NCBI GenBank assembly: GCA_004802705.1
Contig: SGPL01000261.1
Span: 1-45,247 of the forward strand
Source: Bondarzewia mesenterica
Lineage: Eukaryota; Basidiomycota; Agaricomycetes; Russulales; Bondarzewiaceae
Direction: 5' to 3'
Length of the DNA: 45,247 nt
Under the pieces are notes generated by a model. That model was not told the DNA's origin, did not search any database, and saw only the letters and a program-made list of their open reading frames with translations. The position numbers were made by a program, and so were the translations under genes. Below are positions 1 through 9,687 of the stretch, one piece after another. Position 1 is the stretch's first letter. Each line of letters opens with the position of its first letter.

Positions 1-1326
1 TAATCCTTTTCAGGGGGCATATTTACGTTCCAAAAGACTAGGACCTCCACAGAGAAATCATCCAACAGCACCATGATCCATCTGCCGCAGGCCATCCTGG
101 AGAATGAAAAACAGTGAAAAGGGTACAAAGGGACTTTTAATGGCCAGGTATGACAGTATTCATTAAAGAATATGTCAAAGGATGTGCAACCTGCCAGGCA
201 TCAAAGAACCAGCCCAACAGGGCAGGAGTACCAATGATCTTCATACCAGCTGATGTCTACGCACTTCCATTTTAAGTAGTCTCAACCGACTTCATCACAG
301 ATTTACCGGTATCAAAAGGATTTGACTCGATATCAGTCTTCATAGACCATGACATGTCAAAAGGAGTGGTATTCATCCCATGCCACAAAACCATCACAGC
401 AATACAGACAGCAGCCCTCTATCAAGACCACGTATGGAAACGTTATGGTTTGCTAAGCAAAATCATCTCAAATAGAGGGCCGTAATATGCTGCAAAGGTC
501 ACAAGAGAGCTCTGCAAGAAACTAGGGATAAAACAAGCAATGTCCATGGCCTATCACCCTCAGACTGATGGGCAGACTGAGCGAACAAACCAGTCACTAG
601 AACAATTCCTACGAATCTTCTGCAATTTCTAAGGTGACGACTGGGCGAACTTATTGCCTTTTGCAGAGTTCACTCATAACTCCACCGTCCATTCATCTAT
701 CAAGAAAGCCCCATTTGAATTAATCATGGGATACATCTCATGGTCATTACCGAGAATACTAGAAGACTCCACCCTCCTTGCAATCTCTCAAAGGCTGAAA
801 TGCCTAGGAGATATCAGGAAGGATATGATCGCTTCTCACTAGTTAACAGCTCAGGTAATGGGAAAGGAACAAGGAAGGAAAGCAATACAAGAAAGGGGAC
901 AAAGTGTGGCTAGAAGCAAGAAACCTCACCACCATGCACCCCTCGGCAAAACCCGCACCTTGGAGATACGGTCCCTTGCACTTAAGTTCTCGATACTCCA
1001 TCTCCCGTGAATGTCCGACTGAAGCTACCAAATGGATGGAACATCCACCCAGTGTTCCATACATCATTAATCATGCCATATATAGAAACAAATGCACATG
1101 GCCCGAACTTCAAAAGACCCGGCCCTCCCGACCTCATAAATAATGAAGAAGCATATGAGGTCGAATTACTGCCAGACTCCTGCATGTTCTGTGGGAACCT
1201 CCAATACCTAGTCCAGTGGAAGGGTTACTCACCTGCAGACAATGAATAGATGTTCTGAGAAGACCTTGAAGAAGACATGGCAGATGCACATGACACCTTC
1301 AAAGAGTTTCACAGAAGTCACCCCTA
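1..1326 (+). pseudogene. Ty3/gypsy pol remnant: integrase core plus chromodomain
   Basis: This is the 3' half of the polyprotein of a chromodomain-bearing Ty3/gypsy retrotransposon, whose integrase inserts the cDNA and whose chromodomain guides targeting. Reading the plus strand gives a zinc-binding segment with a His pair near 95-140 and a CATC Cys pair near 190. The catalytic core follows, starting at STDFITDLP (about 285-315). The family signature [14 protein letters not shown] lies near 555-600 and the AEFTHN block near 664-680. A chromodomain-like YLVQWKGYSP lies near 1205-1235. The frame carries several in-frame stops (for example near 482, 631, 1246 and 1325). The second catalytic Asp, expected in an SDRGPQ-type motif, is Asn (SNRGP), so the protein cannot be active. 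The element runs off the left edge of the window, and reverse transcriptase and gag would lie further left. Confidence 0.85.
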
Positions 1327-1599
1327 GGTGATAAGCCCTACCTCAAACCCATCCTTATCAACCAATCGTCGAGGTCGATGAAGATTATAAAAGAGGGAGG
1401 CAAATTCCCTCTTACTCTTTAGTTCCTGTAGTTCCATGATCAACTTTCTCCTACATCTTTCAATCCTTCAGCTAGTACTCGCAATATCAACTCTAGCTCT
1501 CCTCGTATATCATTCATCCTCAGCGCCCTTACCCCCACCTCCTTCCCCGTTTCCTCCTCCACCTGCAGTCCACAGACCACACCCTCACCCATACAAAGC
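1327..1599 (+). other. Spacer inside the gypsy remnant
   Basis: This stretch lies between the chromodomain stop and the next reading frame of the element. It has a TATAAAAG-like stretch near 1387 followed by a long pyrimidine-rich tract at about 1500-1580. It may hold internal promoter or splice signals for the downstream frame, but no gene is visible. Confidence 0.3.
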
Positions 1600-3025
1600 G
1601 TGACCCCAGAAGAACTACAATACCTCGATGAGGCGACCCTCGAAGAATTAAGAATGATGAGTGATATAGAGTATGCACCACCCCTCTCCCCTGTATTCTA
1701 CAATGATGACAACATCTGGGAAGAAATGCACCAACAAGCCAAGCAAGACATGGTCCTCTCAGAGGAGGCAGCTGAAGCCCTCAAAATCTTCGAGGCAATA
1801 GCAAAAGAAGGCTGCAGGTGGGCCACACAAGTGGAGATGGATGAGAAAGACCACAGGGAAGCCATCTGACAGGTGATCTTAGAAGGACTAATGGAGGCGC
1901 AGTGAGAGGCAGAGCACTAAGAAAAGGCAAGGAGGGCCTTCGAGGCCCTAGCAGCTGCAGACAGAGCAAGGGAGGCTGCACTAAACCTACAGGATGAGCT
2001 AGCCAGGGGTCGAGTAGACATGAAAGAAGCAGTCACCTGCCTCGAAAAAACCCCATTCCTCATGGGGGCATCAGCACTCTGCTCTCCTTCCTTCCACATC
2101 TCATTCTTCACTGGTACTCCACCCCATGAAGATGCATCCACCAATATGTCCCTAGTACCTAAGAGCCCTACCTCCTCCACCACCTACACGCACTTACCCC
2201 GCCTCATAATACCATCTTCTGACTCGATCTATGCCACCTTCTCTTTTATCAACAGGTTTGACCTACCCATGGTCATCACAAAGACTAAGCTGATGCCAGA
2301 GGGGGTAGTCCACTATGGTCATCCCACCACAGCCCTCCCAGTACACCCCTCACTTCTTCTTACAGATAACACCATTGCAGCCAAAAAAAGACTTCCATGA
2401 TGTGATCATGTCTTTGAAATAGTATGCACAGATCGAAGGGGCCTTGCATCAGATAGGCGAGCCCAGATTGACGGCGGACATCCACCGCTATCGTGCACTA
2501 ACCCTCGATATCGAGGAAGAATGCCACCTCATTGCCCTGTATGAACAATGCTGGTCTCGTCTCACCATCGACAGATGGGATGTCGCCACATGACTCCAAG
2601 CTGTAGATGCGAATGCCAGGCTAGAATCCCTAGTCGCTGGTTCACCCCTTGCCCGCATGGTTTCCCCCCGCCTCCTAGAACAGGTGAGGCAAGCGGATGC
2701 AGCAGAAGCCACACGGATCAAGGGTGGTGGGTTTAGGAGGCACTCTAAACCCCAGATAATGAAAGTGCCCAATGGCCACATACAGATAGCAAAGAGGGGA
2801 GCAGGAAAGCCCCATAGCGGGCCTATCAAGAGGTGCTACATCTATGACTCAGCCAACCACCTCACCAAGGTCTGCCCAAAGTGCATCCTCGATAAAGGAA
2901 AGGAGGTTGCTGGGCCCCCTCATGACCCAAGGGACTACCACAATGATCAAGGAGGCACAGATGGCCCCTGCTATGACCAGGACTGGTCAGTAGACCCCGA
3001 CGACTATGGTCACCACACTGACTAG
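1600..3025 (+). pseudogene. Accessory or gag-like ORF with a broken CCHC zinc knuckle
   Basis: Several broken frames on the plus strand (open from about 1600-1869 and 2657-3025, interrupted between) look like one decayed protein. The first block is acidic and helical, with many Glu and Ala. The last block is basic and contains CYIYDSANHLTKVC, which fits the retroviral-type knuckle C-x2-C-x4-H-x4-C except that the second Cys is Tyr. Such knuckles bind nucleic acid in Gag-like proteins. Its place after the integrase and chromodomain and just before the likely LTR suggests an additional ORF of the same element rather than a normal 5' gag. A second element, nested or fused, is the alternative. 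Interruption by stops and the lost zinc ligand indicate a dead copy. Confidence 0.5.
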
Positions 3026-3066
3026 AGGTCTTGTTGAGGACAACAAGAGGATAGCAGAGGGGCAGT

Positions 3067-3361
3067 TGTCATGAACATTACCTGAACAGTTTGTTTTCTT
3101 GTTTCTCTATTATTGGATGCATAATTACCTACAATTCTAACAAGGTGGTCCAATCAGCCATGATCCTCCTACCTACCTGATCTTTCCTTTCACTCGCACT
3201 CCTGTATGATACGCCACGTTAGTCCATGCACTGCAGGCAATATTTATACTTCTGCAGTAGCTTCTTACTTCCCTAGCTTGATATACTTAGTCTATACTTT
3301 GCGTTTAGCCTAGACTCATGCACAATAAGACACAGGGTACTAGCCCCTGCCTTTGACGACA
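3067..3361 (+). repeat. Probable 3' LTR of the gypsy element
   Basis: The segment begins TGTCATGAAC and ends GACGACA, matching the usual TG..CA ends of an LTR. It is preceded at about 3047-3062 by a purine-rich tract (AGAGGATAGCAGAGGGG) placed where a polypurine tract should prime plus-strand synthesis. A TATTTATA promoter-like box lies near 3240. The partner LTR is outside the window, so the boundaries rest on these internal signals only. Confidence 0.45.
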
Positions 3362-5829
3362 CTTTAGCTCAACCTTAGCTTCAGCTCAAGCGTCAGATCG
3401 AATCCTCGCCCAGACAGAACTGCCAAAGCCAGGCACCAGAACAGGCACGATAACTCCAGTCAAGCCACCAGACATAGGGCAACTTGACAAGACTAATGAT
3501 GGACTTGAATTCTGGCTTATCTCTATCTGACTGCAACAGAGAATTTAGCTATGTCTCTTTTATCATAAAGACCTTCTTACTATAGAATTTTAATCAGCTA
3601 TAATCAGAAGAGAAATTAAAGTACTAGTACTTGTAGTATTTAGAGATAGATAATGCTGTTCCTTGATTCAGAAAATATCAGTAACTGAATGAGAAAGAGT
3701 ATTTTTAAAAACTTGGTTTTTAAAAAAATCCATTTAAATCTCAATAAATCCAAATAAAATCTAAAAATGGAATAGTAAGCCTCTTCTTAATTTTGGCATA
3801 AAAAAATGAATGGAAAAGTTAAAAAATGTGATCAGGATTTAAAAAAACATGACAGTAAAAATAATAAAAATTATAATCCAAATGAGAATTTGAAGTCAGC
3901 TAGCCCATTCTCATATTCTCTGTCTCTGCTGTCTATCCTTCTCCTCCTTCAGGACATCCTTAAGTGAAATGATGAGGCACGAGTGAGTATTATACCCTGC
4001 AAACCCAATAATTACTAAGTATCATCAAATTTGTAAAATAACTGTCCAGCAGCTGGGGACAATTAGCAGACATATTTCTCCTCTATTCATCACCTCAAAC
4101 TCTACCCAAAACTTTTTATATCTAACTAATGACTTGTAAAATCATCTCACATAGTTGAGTTTCTGCATCTGTGTTGAATGGTCGAGCTTTAACTCCAAGG
4201 TTTGTTGAAGAGCTGTCAATGATCCTCCATTTCTGAGATTGCATTTGTTGACATAAAAGGATTAGGAACATCAGTGATAAAGAGTAGTGGGATAAGAAAT
4301 AGGCATGAAAATGAATGAGGAAGTAGTAGTGATGAGATCATTCTGGCTTCTAGGCTTAAAAATGAAAGATATAGTGGATGTAACAAGGATTTGAATTGTG
4401 GAGAAAGACTGCATGATTAGAATGGTAGATGTTTGAAGGACTGTATGTGTAAATGATGGAGGTGTGTTTGTGAATTTATTATGCTTCATTTTGCATTGTG
4501 CTTGTTGACTTAGCGAGTTATGGCATTTATGCTTCTTTTTAGTCATGTTTTTGTCCAAAACTATTTTTGGACATAACAATGTGTAATAAAGCCACCCTTT
4601 CTTTAGCTCTCAGGCTTTTCTTATAAACATCATGCCCACATTTACTTTAACCACTCTGCAAACACTTCTAGCTTATATTTATTTCTATATGATGTCAAAA
4701 TCATACACACCTCATTGCTTATTCATTTACTTTGTTGATGAAAATCTTAAAAATTTAAAGTCATATTGGTGTTTATCACTTCCCCTCCCCCCACAGATGT
4801 CTTTGATTGAAATGAAATAATGCAGGCCCATCGTCCACTCACTTTCTTATACATTTTTATAAGATGTGTCCACATGAGTGACTTTGCAGATCCATTGATC
4901 TACTCATAAAAAACCATGAATTACAATATGAATGCGATCTTTTTAGAGTACCAGGTTCAAATGCTAGAGGCTGACATGAGCAGGCCATTTAATATTATAC
5001 ACTATTATTTTTATTTTTATACTTTATTATTTTATAAATTTTAGCTTTATTCATAAACATTAATTCAACATCTAAACTATATCCTGACTAAAGGGGGATA
5101 TCCCTTTGGTCATCAAAATTAACTTGACTCCTTTCCAATCTTCATCCTTGGCTTCATCGCCTTCTCACAATCACTGCAAGATATATAAAGGCAGCTTATA
5201 GAGTAGTGGTAGTTACATCCCTACATCATTGGTGCCATCATTTTGGACATTCATAAAGAACTGCAATGGTGTCACCCTAACATAGGAGGTTTATAGAAGG
5301 CAGACTTTTTGTGGCCTCTCAATGTGGCTGTCTCTCTAGAGGGTAGTTTTGACAGCTAGTGCATATATAACGGTCTTCATTTCATACAAGAGTTCAGTGC
5401 CACGATGCATCTCTACCACAAAGGGGACATCAATGCTCTAGTGTCTATAGTGAGTTGTAGTACACTTGAGATGTTCAGCCATTTTAAATTCCTGTCCCAG
5501 AAATGTGTCCTCAAAATCAATGACATTAACAATGTCTCTGCATTCGAACACCAGTTCGACTAAATGTGGGCCGATGTCTAGCAACATTTCTTCATTGATC
5601 CACATTCTAGACTCACCTACAATTGAGTCAAGGTTGCAAGAAATCTAAGCACTGAATTTGATTTGTTGGCCGAGAGTAGGTGCAAGAAGTGGCACAGCAT
5701 TCTGCCAATATGCACAGGTCCAAAGGCTGGACCAAAGACCTCCAGGCATACATGTGTGGTACGTGCATTTTCTGCAGCTTGGTATCGCAAAATCTCACAT
5801 GGGTTTCATTAACAGGTAAAGTAAAGCCA
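3362..5829. other. AT-rich, CpG-depleted stretch without genes
   Basis: No convincing coding region, RNA gene or splice structure is visible on either strand. The sequence is AT-rich with long A and T runs and contains very few CpG dinucleotides (three or so between about 4200 and 4860). Short open frames such as 4271-4579 (minus) and 5466-5648 (plus) are low-complexity or lack recognisable motifs. It is most simply read as old, methylated and deaminated transposon sequence joined to the gypsy remnant. Confidence 0.6.
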
Positions 5830-6101
5830 ATCTGTCATCGATACTTGTTGATTTGATGGAATGCTGTTGTCTATTTGTACAATAAAATTTGGTTTTCTTC
5901 AACTTTTTTTATTTGTCTGGTACTGTTTCTGTACATTGAAGTGGTGGACATTGGGCATTTGTTGTGATCTTTGGCTGTGTCATATGATGTTACTGCTTTA
6001 TAAAGGACTAGTTTTGCAAAAAAGTTGGCTTTCTCAACATTTGCTACACCTTTTGTCAACAATTTGTTTTCTTCTCATGAAAAAAAAAAAAAAAAAAAAA
6101 A
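5830..6101 (+). repeat. 3' end of a probable retroposed transcript with A22 tail
   Basis: T-rich sequence resembling a 3' untranslated region (an AATAAA hexamer near 5881) ends in an uninterrupted run of 22 A at 6080-6101. Base composition then switches abruptly to GC-normal sequence rich in CpG. This is the expected right-hand junction of a LINE-type or SINE-type insertion made by target-primed reverse transcription. No reverse transcriptase domain could be read upstream, so the class is inferred from the tail only. Confidence 0.4.
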
Positions 6102-6890
6102 TCAAGCGACCCCTATGCAGTTCCAGCAGTGCGCAGCTTGACTCTTCATGCCCAATCTGCGTGTACCCTTCCGCAGCTGCAACTGCAAGGTGCGCGCCCC
6201 TAGCCGGTGGAGTATTCGAGTACCAGATTCCCCGCCTAGAAAAGCGTCGACGACGCGATGGTCCGACATGACAATTTGTCCTGCGAAATATGCGAAGGAG
6301 GAAACACTGACTCGATATTGCGAGGACCTTTGATGTACGAGACGCAGCCAGCTTGTTTGAGGGGTGCGAAGTTGATGGCTTCAGCACTCAGTGCTGAAAG
6401 GGGATGAGAAGACACACCTCCGTTGACGTATGAATCGGTTAGCGATGGCTGGCGGAACTTGAAGAACCCACATATCACAGCTTTCCACAAAACACGCGCT
6501 TGACTACATAGAATCCAAGCGAAACGATTGGATGCGTGGCCATACGCTGGGCGCACATGATTCGCACCTGCTGGTATCCCGTCATCGCCGGAAGGAGATA
6601 CATAAGTCAAGAGAAAAAGAGAGATTTATCTTTCAGGACAAATCAGAACTCAAAAAGAGATCACTACCATTATGCATGGACAAAATGCAGTCATTATCGA
6701 TACGCCAGCGGGTTTATTAGCGAAACGGACGGCAAACCGAGGACAAGGACGATGAACAAACCAAGCCAAACTCGGACGTCTCCAAAAGTCAACTTCTGAG
6801 TCACTCTCGACGTGAACGTGTGTACTTGCCACTAGTCGCGACTTCCTCGAGGTGGGAAACTTCTAGCAAAAGCTGCATCAAAAGAAGCGT
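6102..6890 (-). pseudogene. Possible minus-strand gene, unidentified, truncated by the A-tailed insertion
   Basis: A spliceable minus-strand frame can be followed here but not identified. From about 6870 a frame passes through STHVHV and FVHRPC to a GTATCG donor near 6700. An acceptor near 6567 leads into VRIMCAQRMATH (in-frame ATG at 6558). Further phase-compatible blocks read RQPSLTDSYVNG, INFAPLKQAGCVSYIKG and QIVMSDHRVVDAFLGG. The frame stops at 6102-6104, exactly where the 22-nt A run begins, so the original end may have been displaced by the insertion. The first block is matched in frame, with substitutions and a 3-nt indel, near 18955-19060 in the second copy of the duplication. There is no good start codon in copy 1. 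It could be a decayed gene, or conserved promoter DNA that happens to be open. Confidence 0.3.
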
Positions 6891-7032
6891 CTGTCAGTAC
6901 GCCGGTCGAGAATTGATATTAATTTGAGCCAGCACGCAGCGAGTGGCTGTCGACGCAAGCGAGACAAACGTACACTCCATTGGTAGATGATCCCGAAAGG
7001 CACGATGCTATCATGCTTCTCGAGGCTGTGAA

Positions 7033-7189
7033 CCACAGCAGACACCAAGCCATGAATCCAAAAAACCCATGGTAGTGATCACATATCAGATGTTGTTTGA
7101 TTGGCTTAGGCCGGGCTTAGAGCCTCTAAGCCAATCAAACAACAACTGACATGGTTCCGACGGATTCATGGCTTGATGGTTCCGGTGAA
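7033..7189. mobile_element. Palindromic MITE-like insertion in the promoter of C2H2 copy 1
   Basis: About 157 bases present in copy 1 are absent from the aligned position of copy 2 near 19245. The insert contains a perfect 19-bp inverted repeat (7091-7109, TGTTGTTTGATTGGCTTAG, against 7126-7144) around a 16-base loop. An outer 14-bp inverted pair (7046-7059 and 7162-7175) surrounds it. The 5-mer GTGAA flanks it at 7028-7032 and 7185-7189, a possible target-site duplication. It has no coding capacity. This fits a non-autonomous foldback or MITE element. The exact ends are less certain than the insertion itself, because the sequence just inside the flanks is not inverted. Confidence 0.65.
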
Positions 7190-7381
7190 GGGATGCTTAA
7201 GCGAGGGGTCTCGAGGATTTGCTCCCGAGAGTAAACCGTAAAATAGCCATGGAGCCGCCAGATCGGGTTTTCAATGCCACCGGCAGAAACATTACAACGA
7301 TGCACAATAGGAAAACAAACAACGCTCGGAGCCGAGATCATAAACCAGAAGGATAAGATTTTTGGGGATACACACCCCGAG

Positions 7382-7388
7382 TATATAG
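7382..7388 (+). promoter_or_regulatory. Candidate TATA box, C2H2 copy 1
   Basis: TATATAG lies 79 bases before the ATG at 7461 in a block that is conserved in the second gene copy, where TATATAA stands at nearly the same distance. Confidence 0.4.
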
Positions 7389-7460
7389 TCTGAGGGGGAA
7401 AAAGAAAACAGGGACCCATTTCCATACTTGCATTGACGTTGAAACCCATCGACTTTACCA

Positions 7461-8930
7461 ATGAATCTCGAAGACTTCAGCGAGCAGTCCACGCTACCGA
7501 CTGGTGTGGTGTTACCACCGCACCATGACGAAATCATGGCATGGGTCGAGCGGCGTGAGTCCTCTGGCTAGATGGCGACAAACGACTGTCCTGCTGACGA
7601 CAACCTGTAGATCTTTCCGTTAGACTCGAAGGCAGCTGGGTCGACTGCGAGCCACCCGAACATCATGTTGGTGTAAGTTCAGATTCTATTTCATTATACA
7701 TGGTGATGCCACTCACCCAACTTCCACAAGCAGAATTATGCGGTACCACCTGCGGGTCAACACACCTCCTTTCACGAACCGTCCCATTATGGGCCGGTCC
7801 AAATCCAAGACCCTGTCGGATCTACATCTTACGACCCCCGTCCCCCACAGACAACCGCAGACGACCAAACGGACGCCACCTGCCTCTACCCGCACCCGAC
7901 ATATGGCGATTTCGATGGCTCGTCGGTAACCTCTCCGACGGCTGTCACGCACGGGCATTACCCTGAATTCGGTGCGGGTTCGTCCCATCTTCTTCACTCC
8001 ACGGCGGCGGCGACATCAACATCACCACCCAACCTGTTTCCAACCACGCAAGGAGCAGCGTACTTCCCCACGCCCGTCCTCGATCCGCACCGTCAGTCAA
8101 CACGCTTCCAACTTCCCCAGTCTGTCTTCGATCAATGGGGCACATCGCCCACGGCATACTCAGATCCGAATTGCCACAACGATACCATCAGATACCATCG
8201 CGGGGCGAATCAAAATGAAGTCGACGTGGGAGGTCCTTATACCGTCATGTCGTCGTCATCGTCTGGACGTGCGGCGGGACTAAAGAGGAAGTCAGTAGAA
8301 ACTGACCTGGAGCAAGGTGGACGGGAATTGAAGATGAGGAGGAGGGAGACAACGAGGATGGACGACGAGGGGCATCCATCCCTGTCAGGACTTCAGGGGG
8401 GTACGTTTACTGCCGGATCGCAACCGGGAGTACAACTTGCCCTTCGTAGCCAACATCAACAAATCGAAGGTGTGACACCGCGAGGGATCGATCCTCGCGA
8501 GTGCGTCATACCCAACGCTGTGCAGACGTTGGGAGAAGGGCCAAGTGTCCAGCGCGGCGCGATGACACACAGCGTCCGTGCTGAGGAACTGGCGACGGCA
8601 GGTGAGGTGAGTGAGGAGGGGGAGGAGGATGGGAAGGAGGATGACAGAGAGGATGGGGAGAAAGAAGAGGAAGTGGCTGAGGGTGAGGGTGAAGAAGTGG
8701 ACGAGGAGAGGAGATGGGCCTGCCCAACATGCAAAAATAAGGACGGCAGCCCAAAGGACTTTGGAAGAGAGTTCGATCTCACTCGACATTTCAAGACTGT
8801 CAAGGCACACAAGCAAGGCCCCGGCTTCCAGTGTCCCCACCCCCCCTGCGCCAAAGCGTATACGCGCTCCGACACACTGCGGAAGCACATCAGAGAGAAA
8901 CACTCCAACGAGCTTGACGCGGAGGTGTAG
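7461..8930 (+). CDS. C2H2 zinc-finger transcription factor, paralogue 1
   Basis: This is a likely nuclear DNA-binding regulator of about 450 residues. Exons are 7461-7554, 7611-7672 and 7734-8930; the junctions are phase-consistent and identical in position to those of the paralogue at 19526. The N-terminal two thirds are Pro, Ser and Thr-rich and look disordered. A basic patch (GLKRKS, LKMRRRE) precedes an acidic Glu-rich tract of about 35 residues (8611-8710). Two fingers close the protein. The first is atypical, CPTC followed by a long spacer, then H-x6-H. The second is C-x4-C-x12-H-x4-H (CPHPPCAKAY..KHIREKH). A palindromic insertion lies about 270 bases upstream of the start. The targets are unknown. 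The N-terminal exons have no recognisable domain. The start at 7461 is chosen because both copies share it and share the splice pattern after it. Confidence 0.85.
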
Positions 8931-9687
8931 CGGGAGACGCAGAGGTGGATGTCAGAGGGGCATTCGCTGGCAGTGATCGTGAAGGCCATTGATAAGGTTG
9001 GGAGGGGGGAGACTTGGAGATCACGGATTGAAGTATGCACGCACCTTCCCGTCGTTTTTCCTTGCTTCGCTTTCCTTTTCCTTATTCGCACATAATCTTT
9101 TGCACCCCCTTCATGGGTTTCTATTGAGGGGCTGTTTCCTGTCGCCGTTTCATGTTCTCGACTTCATCTGTATAGATAGACTTGTTAGCCATAAAACTGA
9201 TACCAACAGCGGGGGCCGCCATCATTGCCTCATAACGCCTGATGAGGACGATGTTAAATGGAGTATCTGCCTCGATGTCGATATCGAGTTATCGACGCAC
9301 TCCGGCGCTGGACTTACATACAAAAGAATAAAGGGATGCTTAAAAAGCGAAATTCAGTGAACATGCAAATACAATATCAAATGTAATGTTCATTTAGATA
9401 CCATTGTAAAGAATAATTGGCGGTTCGCTTCGACGCGAGAGTTGCAGATACACTGCATTTCTTTTCTGCATGGACTCGGAAGAGTTATCGATGCTCTATT
9501 GTTTGGTTTGGTTTACCTGAAGCCTTAGATCCTAATACGCGCAAACAAGCTGCTCATTTACTGGCACCGGCAAATTGGACATAGTCTGACATAGTACACG
9601 GTCGCGCGGTATACATTACTGACTTTTTCCACACCTAGTCTCTGCCTCCTTCCACCCACATACTTTACTTGCCGATCAGAAGCTGTT
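8931..9687 (+). other. Intergenic region between C2H2 copy 1 and Tma16
   Basis: The first 300 or so bases match the region downstream of copy 2 (for example the GTGAAGGCCATTGATAAGG block) and probably hold the 3' UTR. The remainder, including 9360-9560, shows no gene. A short open frame on the plus strand at 8989-9360 has no counterpart in copy 2 and is not called. Confidence 0.5.

Larger units (their letters stand above)
6290..9260 (+). repeat. Copy 1 of a roughly 3 kb duplicated segment
   Basis: This segment matches 18430-21310 along almost its whole length by eye. Upstream noncoding blocks match (for example GGTGCGAAGTTGATGG versus GGTGCGAATTTGATGG, and a shared block at 6700-7030). The entire C2H2 gene with both introns and the first 300 bases downstream also match. 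Outer limits are approximate because similarity fades and copy 2 holds an N gap. The two copies lie in direct orientation about 12 kb apart, on either side of the Tma16, kinase and ligase IV genes. Confidence 0.85.

Noticed and set aside
3430..3660. Possible Gag start of a second retroelement after the LTR
   Set aside because: Only a dozen suggestive residues can be read before stops in every frame; no domain or repeat supports it.
4940..4965. GGTTCAAATGC, a tRNA B-box-like sequence
   Set aside because: No A box, cloverleaf arms or T-rich terminator at the expected distances; it is a chance match in AT-rich DNA.
8385..9091. Overlapping minus-strand frames of 172 and 211 codons
   Set aside because: They are antisense to the acidic and zinc-finger exon of C2H2 copy 1. 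The Ser/Pro-rich translation is what the reverse of Glu-rich codons gives, and the paralogue region shows the same shadow effect.
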